DNA of 64,000 nt from Psococerastis gibbosa (Eukaryota > Arthropoda > Insecta > Psocodea > Psocidae): assembly GCA_963971405.1 (NCBI GenBank), contig OZ020492.1:4216001-4280000 (forward strand), given 5' to 3'. The notes below the pieces were generated by a model. It searched no databases. It worked only from the letters and a program-made list of their open reading frames with translations, and was not told the DNA's origin. How positions within the stretch are numbered: position 1 is the first letter of the stretch; every line of letters starts with the position of its first letter. Below, one piece after another: positions 41,801 through 53,800 of this stretch. The translations under genes and the position numbers were made by a program.

Positions 41801-44800
41801 AAGACTCGCAGAAGTGCAAGCGCGTTACCACCTGGCCATCGAAGTCGTTTTCTTATTTTGAGAGTTGAGCTATCATTGGTTTTGGGACCCTTTGAACAAC
41901 ATAACTAATTAACTATTGAGATCACGTCCCAATCATTGATATGGTATGGCCGATTAATCAACAATCAAAACAGCAGCTTAACCTTGTTAGCTAAGGCGCC
42001 CATTCCACCGACCGGCTAGGGCTATTTACAAAAACGGTGACGTGGTAGCAGACATTCAAGACTTAGGTGGCGTTTCAACCGACCTCGCATTGCAGAATGC
42101 AAATGACATTGACGGAAATTAGAATTTTTCTTTTTATAGAAATCTATTAAAATGTTTGTACTTAACATATCCGATGACGCCATTTTTTAATTTTAGTTTG
42201 TTTGTGATTTTACTGTATGATCATTGATCAATTTTAACTATGGCATAGAGGAAAATAAACATTTCCGTCAATTCGGCAATGCGAGGTCGGTGGAAACCCC
42301 GCCTAAGTCGTGAATGTCTGCTACCACGTCACCGTTTTTGTAAGTAGCCCTAGCCGGTCGGTGGAATGGGCGCCTTAGCAAAGACAGTCGTGTCCTTCAA
42401 TGGCAAATCAATCAGATCGACCTGGTGCATGTCGGCATCCCCAAGGCAGTCTTACCGCTTTTGATACTATAACTCACACTTGCAGTTTACTATTAACATC
42501 ACGCTCACACCACATTTTTTTTTATATGGAGCTATAGCATCAACGGAAAAGAATATCTTGTTTGTCAATTATCATAAATTAACCCAAATGTGTGGAAACT
42601 GATTTACGGGAATTAAAGCGGGTAATAGTTAAATTATTTGTCAACATAGATTATTGGCTGCCCGTTTTAGCATATTTTAGATGTAGATGATACCCCCCCC
42701 CCCCCCCCGCCTTTGGGTCCAATATGGCGTCACAATCGAAGTTCTACTGCATTATTTACCAACCTGCGGAATAGATTTTCAAAGTTTTATAAATATTCAT
42801 TGACTTGCTCTGAATTCCGAGGCTTTTCCTTTTTACCAACCTGCGGAATAGATTTAATACCCTGTTTAAATATTCCCCCGGGTTAGATATTATTTTCCAT
42901 TGTTGCTCGGCGTGATAGTTACCATTGTAAAAATTAGATTTCACATGTAATATCGATCGTAGAGCCATAAGTGGGAATTCATAACGTAGATGATATGTTC
43001 CTCTACATTTTCTTGCATCTACATTATGTGGCCGTCACTAACACCTATCGGTTTTCGAACTGATTTGCTAAATATAGCGGAACTGAAAATAAATGTCAGG
43101 TTAAAGAACTTCCAAAGGTGTGCCCAATTGGTGCCAGCGTCTGGGCCACACACTATATATAAGAACCGGTCCGAGTTTACTCGAACATGCTTTCCAATTT
43201 ATCAAAATTAGTGGATAGAGAAAATGAGTAATTTCATGGTAAATAATTTTCCTATGGTTAAATTTCCGATATCTCGGGGGGGGGGGGGGGTCCACCTGAC
43301 GTCACTGGAGGTGAGGTAAATTCTAGTTAGGTCAGACCAACACATTATCACACAGCAATACTGGCAGGGCACGCAATGCATTTGAGTGCGAATATGCTAT
43401 AATTTTTTCAAAAAATAATTTTTTGCACAAAACCAAATTTTTTTGGGAAAGCAACCTGTCCGGTTTCGTTACTCAATTAAACACCTAAAACATGCCAGAA
43501 GGTAGAAATCGTCGATAGAAAGGTTTCGCAGAAAAATTATTTTTTAGTCATTTTTCATGAAAATTGAGTTATTTTTATTTTATTACCCCCTAGAAGAAGA
43601 CTATCAAGGGGCAAGCGACCCGTCGCATTTTGTCAATAATAATAACGACTACAACATATGTAAATTTAAAAGAAATCGTTGGAGCCGTTTTGATGAAATA
43701 CATTTTTTAGACGTTTTTTTTGGAGTTTTTTGAGAATAAACCTACATGCCAAATTTCATCAAAATCGACAGAGAAGTTTGCCCGGAAATTGATAAACAGA
43801 CAGACAGACAGACATTTCGTAAAAACAACTTTTTTGGGTTCCTGGGACCTCAAAACATGTAAATCCGTTGAAATCTCGGAATCGAAAATTTAATTCATTA
43901 TTATAGTTGGTTAAGGAGTCGAAAAATCATGCTATGGAAGGCTGCGTGTTTGTGCTGGAATGGGTGAGAAGAATCAACAGGGATTATATGATCGCTATGG
44001 GTTTCTTTACGAAATATCTTGAAGTCTAGGGTACTATTATTTTTGGTGATGGTGAGGTCTAAGATGTTCAGGGAGTTGTTTTCTTCTACTTCCATGGTAA
44101 TCCTCTCTAATAGATATAGCTAGTAGGTTAGGAATAGGTAATCAGACACGCCCCCTCCCCCCGCTCCCAGTCCTATATAAACCAAGGTTTCCTCTCCCTA
44201 GTCACATTTGCGTCTTCTCCTCGAGTTGAGCAAGGCACAAATTGCAGATGAGGTGTAACTGTGCTAGTGGGTTTCCCTCTGTATATGGCAGTTCTTGCCG
44301 AAAGCGCTCTGGGTTTTATACTAACACAAATGGGTTTCTTAGACAAAGTTAATTTCTTAACGCTTATTTGGGTTTTACTAATTCGGGTTGTTATAACAAG
44401 TTTTTCTAAAACTCTTAAGTTTCAAAAATATAGAATACAGGGTGTTCCTTTTCCTATGGTTAAATTTCGGATATCTCGGGGGGGGGGGGGGGGGGGGGGT
44501 TCTTCGGCCGAGTAGTTTGCCCGGAAATCGATGAACAGTCAGAAATCCGTTGAAATCTCGGAATTGAAAATTTTGACCATCACAAAGCTTTCCTTATATT
44601 ACGTCTAAATTGGAAAGCAAAAAACTGTGGGGTGTCCGAATGTCTCTTAATTTCACCATTATTTAAATGCTTTGTTTAAAACCTAATAACTCAAAACTCA
44701 TAAACTCATTTAATACTGGTAATTGGCAAATTAACACAAAACACTTTGCACTATGCAACATAGCAGTGTTCATCCGTAGTGAAACTTTTATTTTTTTATG

Positions 44801-47800
44801 GTTTTATGCGGCACATCGCACGAATTTTTAACCTGACTTGTGACGTTATTGATGAGGGAATGAACATTGGGTAAGTTAGAGTTCTTTAAGATGGAAAAGT
44901 CATATACCCCCCCCCCCCCCCCCAAAGTCATGTATTTGAAATTAGGTGCCAGTTTAAAATTAAGTATAACGGCGAATATTGCGCATATCATGGCGAGATC
45001 GTGTCCCTAATGCTGAGGTCCTGGCGCCACCAATGCCATATCCTATGATAAAACCTCGTTTTTTATATAACTTATCGGTTTTGTCCACCGGATCCTTCGA
45101 CTATTAAGTTATGGTACGACCTCCCACCCCCCACTCAAAGTCATGTATTTGAAATTAGGTGCCAATTTATAATTTGGGTATAACGGTGAATATTGCGCCT
45201 ATCATTGCGAGATCGTGTCCCTAATGCTGAGGCCCTGGCGCCACCAATGCCATATCCTATGATAGTAGTAGTAGTATGGTTGGACACAGTCCCAGGCCAC
45301 GGTGTGGGCCCATAGCACAGGGGACCTCCTGATTATAGTGGATTCCGAACCACTTGGGAAGCACAGTGAAGTCACACGATTAGTTCGGAGGTGACCAGGA
45401 CAAGTCCTACCATGTTTCCCTACCGGCACTGTGCACACTACCAAGTTATCTGCATCTTTGAACCTGCTCTGGTCCGCTGGATTCAACTTGGTAAGGCGGC
45501 CGGCTTATATCCTATGATAAAACCTCGTTTTTTATGTGACTTAATGTTTTTGTCCACCGGATCCTTCGACCATTAAGTTAAGTTACGATCTCCCACCCCC
45601 CCACTCAAAGTCATGTATTTGAAATTAGGTGCCAGGTTAAAATGTGGTTATACAGACGAATAATGCGCATATCCTGGAGAAATCGTGTCCCTAATGCTGA
45701 GGTCCTGGGGCAACCACTGCCATATCCTATGATAAAATCTAGTTTTTTATGTGGCGAAGAGAGGTCTCAGTTCGAAACTAGAAAGGGAAATTTTTCCTCT
45801 TACCCTGGTTCCACCCAGCCCTTACGGTAGGTTATCTGAGCCGTTGGGGAATAACCTTCCGGGCATATACGATATTGTCGTATATCTTTACCCCTGGCTC
45901 CAATCAACTTACTTGGCTTGGTGAGAAATGTGTCGTATCCTATATCCTAGCCTTGAGCCTAAGGGTTGGTTGAGACATGAAAACACAATTTCATATAATA
46001 TCTCTTATAATTTGTGGTTCAAAGAACTCTAATGACATTACTTGGGAGATTACCCTAGGGGAAAGCTTGCCTACATCACAGTCAGTGACGTCAGTCCCTG
46101 TAGCGAGGGACCCATTCTCTTTAACTATGGTAATATATTTCCGATTAAGAGGATGCTTAGCGATGACGGTGGCCACCCCTGGCTCACCCCAAAATAGGTT
46201 GGTTAATATTTTTTATTTGCCAACGGCCATACCAAGTTGTGTCCACTAGAACAGAGCCTGTTCCAAACTGCGGCAACTTAGTAGTGTGCACAGCGTTGGC
46301 AGGGGGACATGGTGGGACATGACAACATCCTGAAGTTATACCAGTCAATCTAAGTGCGTGGCGAGTCCTGATCACCTCCGACTTAATCGTGTGACTTTAC
46401 TATGTATGTTCCCCTAGTGGAGGTCCCCCCTGTCAGTCAAATCCCCTTTTCCCCTAGGTGAAGGAGTCTGCCCTTAGGGTGCCTCATGTTAATAAGGCGC
46501 CCATTCCACCGACCGGCTAGGGCTATTTACAAAAACGGTGACGTGGTAGCAGACATTCAAGACTTAGGTGGCGTTCCCACCGACCTCGCATTGCAGAATG
46601 CAAATGACATTGACGGAAATTAGAATTTTTCTTTTCATAGAAATCTATTGAAATGTTTGTACTTAACATATCCCATGACGCCATTTTTTAATTTTAGTTT
46701 GTTTGTTTGTGATTTTACTGTATGATCATTGATCAATTTTAACTATGGCATAGAGGAAAATAAACATTTCCGTCAATTCGGCAATGCGAGGTCGGTGGAA
46801 ACCCCGCCTAAGTCTTGAATGTCTGCTACCACGTCACTGTTTTTGTAAATAGCCCTAGCCGGTCGGTGGAATGGGCGCCTTATAGCAAATGCTTCTCTAC
46901 ATACATGTATTATATTTCGGCTTATTATTTTTATGGACGTAGGCCCACTCGTCGTGTGGCCCAATAAATATTGCCCTGCCAACAACTCCATCGATTTTGG
47001 ACACCATCTTAGACATTGTTGTTATTGTTTTTGAATTAATTTCTATAGCCACTGGCAAGCTGGTTCACTCCTCGATGTCATCTCACACCGACTTCAATGT
47101 GTAAGGCGGGGTTTCCACATACGTCAATCGTCATTGAGAAATATGAAATTGAAGGTTTAGCCGACATTAAAGACATACTAAAAATTCTGCTACCACATCA
47201 TAACCATATTTCTCATTGACGATTGACGTATGTGGAAACCCCGCCCAAGTGCCTAGTGGGCAAGCTGAGACAGGCTTACCATTGACGTCGTACAAGTTCT
47301 TATACTTCACTAAAGCCTTGCTTGATACCTACTACCGTTAAAACCCCATCCAGGGGTGACCAAAATGTGGCGGATCCAGTTTTCAACCCAGCGAAATTAA
47401 AACAACTTTACTCCGTCCCAATCTGAAAAAGATGTTGCCACAACCATTATACATAGGGATGAGAGTCCATATGTTAAACATCATTAACTTTATGCTGATT
47501 CTGGTGTTAGGGTAGATTATAGTTGGTAAACGTATATTGTCGCTCTGGCCGATAAACAAAGTTAGGCTAGCGGATTCATCGTTGCAATAGTTACAAAACA
47601 AAACTTTAATTCTAGCTGCTTTCATTATTTTGTAAACAGCGGAGCATTCTTCCTACACTTCCTACATTTTCTGGCCATGCTTCGGAGGGCATGTAAAGCA
47701 TGCGGTCCCGGGCTTTCCTAGTTGAGTGTAAGAGAGGGCTTTATGGCCCTAACTTCGATAGGTTATTTATTTATTTATATACCCCTGGCTTTTAACGATA

Positions 47801-50800
47801 CTTGGTATCAAGCAAGGCTTTAGTGGAGTATGCTTTTACATAGCGAGCGTGTCCCTCTACATATTAATACCCAGTGTTGTAGCCTTCACTAACACCGCTC
47901 GGCCATAGCTATGGCATTTGATTTGTAAAAAATAACGCCACTGATGATGTCATGCCCAATCGGTGTCCGTGACGGCCACGTACTATCTATAAAAATGTAC
48001 ATGAACCATTCCTATACTTTACGACACCTAATTTATGGCTCTACGTTCGATATTTGTTTTGAAATTTAATTTTTGGAGACCTCCACAGTCCGTTTTTTTT
48101 TAAATATAATTAAATTTCCCAGGAAATATCGTTCGTAGAGCCATGACTTGGGTGTCTTATAGTAGGAAAGGCTTCCTCTACATTTTGATATGTAGTGTGT
48201 GTGGCCGTCACTTATACCAATTGGCCACAGTTTTGGTACTCCTTCGACTTGACGAATCAGTACCATTATTTTTTACAAATCAAGTTCAACCACTGAGGCC
48301 GATCTATGTTAGTGACGGTCAAATATAGTAAACACAGAAATAACGAGAAACATATTTTATTCTTTACGGCACCTCATATATTAATTTACCAATGGCATTT
48401 CCTGTGAAATTAAATTTTTACAACGTTCGGCTCTTACTCCTTGCTATTTTTGCAATAAGGTATGTTATGCCTTTCACTACTGTCAAAGCGAAAAAATTTT
48501 CTTACAATTCGTAAATTACTAACAGTGATTTGGGATCACCACGCATAGGCCCCTTTATGGCTGCATGTATGGCGGAAACGCTGAAAGTCTATACGAAAGA
48601 CTATCAAATGCTTCAATTCTTGGCAAAGATAAAGCTTTTTTTGTTTGACAGGAACCCCAAGCCATGTCCAAATGGTATGGATGCAGAGAAAAATCAATGT
48701 GAATATGAGAACGGCAATTATTCAGCGTCCCACGAAAGCTATCGTTTCATCTTAACTGGAACCAATTCATTGGGCTCAACTTCAGAGACTTTTCAAATTC
48801 AGCACTATCCTATTAGTAAGTTATTTAGTCATTAATCGTTAAAATTGGATACAAACAAACAGACATGATTGTTATTGTCTCCGTTAGAATTTGCGGTCGT
48901 TGGCACACCAGTACACGTCTTAGAAGTTTTTTTTTTTAAATATACATATAAAAGGTTAATAAAGTAAGCCCACACCGGCTACTCCCGATAATGGACATGT
49001 CAACGCGTTCATACGACTGACACAATGTAATAGGCATAAACATGCCTTCCCCAAGTTCGGGTAGGAGTCATTTGTGGAGGACTGGGCTATAAGCCGGAAT
49101 GCCGGGTTTCGTCATAGAATGAAAAAAAATATTTTCTACTTTAAATGGTTTTTCGTATTCGGTGAAGATTATTAGACGCACTGAAAAGTGGATAGGCCTT
49201 ATCTACATGCAAACTTACCAAGATGGCAGGATAGCCATAGCCTATAGAGCTCGAGTTGTAGCGAAGTCGGAAAGTAAAGGTATATATAAAATTAATAGGA
49301 ATACAATAAAATGCGAGGAAAAAGTAGGAACCGAACGATGACATAGCGGACTTATCGTGAACGAATTATATGCTGTTGTCTCCTGAGTGCTACAAATATG
49401 TTACTTCATTACTAGCCATATAGTCATTTTTTCTTCTTCGGCACTGTAGCTCCGCCTGAGATTGTAGCTTGTCCTCGGTCTTCCTCTACTAAACTGCCAC
49501 TGACATCTTCCGTAGGTCATTTTCCACCTCAACCTCTATCGGTTCCGTGGCCTGCCTTGCCTTCTCCCCCCCTCCAATCTCGCTCTGTATTCGGAATCTG
49601 TAGCTCCGTGTTGAACCATTCACTCCACGTGCCCATTCCTCTAAATTCTTAGGGTTTTTGCAAAGCTAATGAAGTCGTCGTCTTCTTCTTCCTCTTCTTT
49701 GAACTCGTCCATCTCAACATTTGATCTCCTTCAGACACCACGTTCGTTCTCCCTCCTTCTATGCGCCTTACGATAGATCTATCAAATTCTCGTAGTCTGT
49801 CTGTCAACTGTGAATGTTATTTAATTTCTAGTTGGCTGTGAATTTTGAACTGTTAATAACGGTAACAAAACATCTTATTCTCTTTTCCAGTTCGACCGGC
49901 TCCACCAGAGAACTTGGCAAAGTACAACATAACTCCTGATGGTTGTTCGATTTCATGGACGATACCGCCACTTTTCGTAAACTTTCCGATTGGATTGAAG
50001 CCGATAATTGAAGTCAAAAGTGAAAGGGACTCATCGGATGATTGGACGGTAACCTATATTCTATAGTTATTACCTTAACATGTCAGGACATTAAGAGTCA
50101 ATGATATAGACTCCAACATTCACCAGAAAGGTTTTTGGTTCGAGTCCCACACTGGCTACATTTTCTGGCCATGCTTCGGAAGGCATGTTAAGCAGGCGGT
50201 CCTGGACTTTCCTAGTTGAGTGTAAGAGGGGGCTTTATAGCCCTAACTCTGCTAGGTTGGCTTAGTAATAGAACAAAAAGTCAATATTTATGTATTTATT
50301 TATTTGAAATGTTATGCTGTTGGTTATAGTCGTCCTTATGTTTATTTATTTAAGGAATTCACTGATGCACCAGTAGTCCCAGTTAACACCAGGAACGCCA
50401 CTTACCATATTACGGGCCTTAATTACTCCAATACCAATTACGATGTGCGGGTCTACCATAAAAATCCAAGCAGTGAGCTTCTGTCTAGGCATGCTAGTAC
50501 AATTTTTCGAACACTTCCTACAAGTAAGTATTAAATATCTTTGTCTTCTGCCCGACTTTGTTTTCCTGAAATTGGTCCTGAACAGAATATTAATGTTATA
50601 TTGGGGGCACAAGAGTGCGTTCAAATTTGTACACGATAAGATAAATATACTTGCCAAATACCAAGTTATCTGGCAAATAGAGAAGCTGAAATTTATGCAG
50701 CATTAAAAAGTGAAAAACTGAAAAATTACAATTGCACCGTTTATTCTTAACTCCGTGTTTTTAACATCTTAATTTCTAAATGTCGCTTCAAAACAATATA

Positions 50801-53800
50801 CAACATAGGAACTAAACAAAATCATCTAATTTTTTGAAATTATATTTGGTAAAATTATGTTTGGTAAAATTCTTTACCTTTGGTTTAATGCTTGCCAAGT
50901 ATGCTCCTTACTAGACAAATATTGCTAATTTTCATTTTATCTCTTCAAAAACAACATTATTTTTCAAAAACCTTCGTATCAAATATTTTTCCAGTGGTGC
51001 CGTAAACTACGAAGTATATGGTTCGATTATTTTATTGTATACAATATGTATTTAATTTTAAGTGTAATTTACTTACTAACTTTAAGATTTACAAAAAATA
51101 TCTTATTGTAATTTTATATGTTTGTTTCAGTCCCCGGTGTGGCTCCTCTGACAACGCCAGGTTCCTTCGATATGGCGCCAATGAATAATTCTCTAACATT
51201 AATAATTTATTGGCAGAAGATTGAAGAATATCTAAAGAATGGTGATCATTTTGTTTACGAAGTTTTGTGTACTCGTAATGGAGAAGATGATTGCAGCAAT
51301 TTGCGTACAGATAGTGACAATAGCGCGCCCTATGCCAAATATATTGCATCGAAAGACGCTTCCTACAACTTCACCATATATTCGAAGAACGAAATTGGAA
51401 GGTCCATTGACAACACCAGCCTATTTGTTCCAAAGTACAGCAGTAAGTATCAAGCGTTTTATTAGCTAGCTACTAGCTAGCCTATATCGCACTGAAGTCC
51501 CCATAAAGTCATTGTTGCCAATAATGAACTTAACGCATTCTTCTTCTCCCCTGGGGCACATTGTTCAGGGCTGCTTTTGTTGTCCTGTTGTCTGGCATTC
51601 GCTCCACGTGCCCTAGTCCCCTGATTTGGACTTTTTTATTTCGGTTACTATCGCAGGTTCTTGGTATAATGCGTAGGGCTATGAATATGCCACTCCCCTT
51701 GTCCCTCCCTTTCTACCTATTTTGCGCCGGCGCATATCTTTTGCAATACTTGTCGCTCCCCATGTACATTTATAGGCTGAGAATAATTATTAACCTGCAA
51801 AAAACTAAAATGCATCTAAATATTTCATATGGTAATTTTTTGGGTCACGACAACAAATCTGTGCACTTTGCTTTATGAAACGAATGAAAAGAACAGGTAC
51901 TATTTATCAATTGGTATAGGTACCGAGATATGTGTAGTTATATATATGTGTAGTTCCATGGTAAATAATGTCCTAGAGTTAAATTTTGTTTACTTCAAAA
52001 TTCCCTATCCCAAAGTACAGATATGCATGTTGGGTCGATTTCATGGTCTAGAACGGGCATACCAATACAATACAATAATAATGGCAGGGTATGCATGAAT
52101 TATCAATAATGTTTTCAAAAATCATTTTTTATTCAAAACTAAACCTGTTCGATACTCTTGTTACTTTTTTACTCTATTTAACACTTAAAAAATTCCTGAT
52201 GTTGGTAACCATTGATAGAAAGATTCCGCAGAAAAATTAGTTATGTAGTCATTTGTCATGAAAATTAAGTATTTTAATTTTATTGTCCCCAGAACCGAAC
52301 TATCGAGGGACAAAACAGGAGCCTTTTTTAGTAATAATAGTTCTAGCCATTTTTTTTTGACGTTTTTGGAGGGTAAAACCCCCAAAATTGAGTGAGCCTG
52401 AAATCCCGAGGCATAATTTTTGTGAACCTACGTGTTAACTTTAATCCAAATACACCTTGTAGTTTGCCCACAAATCGACAAACATATTTTTATTTGGAAA
52501 AAAACTCTTTCGTTTCCTGGTACCTCAAAACGTGTACATCCGTTGAAATGACCATCACAAACCTCTCCTTATACTAACGTATAAATAGCAAACTACACTT
52601 TTTGTAGCCTGTTGAAAAATTATATATTGTTTAGCAGGAGACAAAAGAAGGCAATTCCTGTAAGTACGGTGTATAAATAAAGTGTTGAACTATGTATGCA
52701 TAATAGAGCCCTAATGAAGTACTTCAAGTATTTTGCTCAAGCGACTATGTGAATAACGAGTGAAAATGCAGGTAATAATATTAATAGTGAAATTACAAAG
52801 GCTTTCACGGCCGGAGTCACATACTGAAGCACTACAATCCGGACTATTGGGCTGCGTGCGATCTGAAAACGTGCTTCCTAACTTTTCATCAGCATCTGCG
52901 GTTGACATCTTCAGTGGTCCTGCTTCTAAGATTGTATCTCGTAGCAAGTAGCAACAGGGACCTGGAATCATGTTGGGTTGGCAGCGACACAATCAGGGAC
53001 CAGTAGATCTCCGCTTCCGGGTGAGAATTCCTTATATGTAGTATGTAGCATTAGAGCACAAATAGTTGCCGAGATACAATCTTTGAAGTCAAGTGCCACA
53101 AGAGATGTTGGCGAAACGTTTGGAAATACGCTTTGAGATTGACCACAGCCGTTAGCCTGGATTCTACTGCTTCATCAATATTAATATTTCTTAATTAAAA
53201 CCTTTGAACTCTAGGCGTAGCACTACCCTCTCCTCCGACAAAAACTACTTATGGAGATGGAATGTATGGATTGACGTGGGGGTATAATGCTGCATCTCCT
53301 GACTACTATAGTGTTTTCTACTGTGAAAATAGTAAAGAACAACCTCTTCCTTGTGAGGTAAATATAGTGCATGTCTATTCTACGATATCTAATAATATCC
53401 ATGCCTCGTGGGGGCTTAACTAAAAAATTTCTCAATTGTAATTTTTGTTAATTTTGACATTGACCTCAGATTGATTGAACATTTTTGTCTTTTTTATTAA
53501 TCTATGATCATAAGATTAAAAATTATTATTTTCATGTGTTCTGATGTATTGATTTAGGGTTTTATGTTTGTTAATATGCGTCTAACTGGTGTGAATAAGT
53601 GATTAGTCAGCTATATTTTTAATCAAACAAAATTGAATTTGATTTTGAGTTCCGATTTTAAGTTATTAACCTACCCTGTGCAAAACTCTTGTTCTATATT
53701 GCCACTCTCTCTCGCAGGGCCGATTGAATTGGACAGACGTTCCCGGCACCAAGGATTCTGTGAATATAACAGTGATGAACGATGATAAGGTGCATCAATT

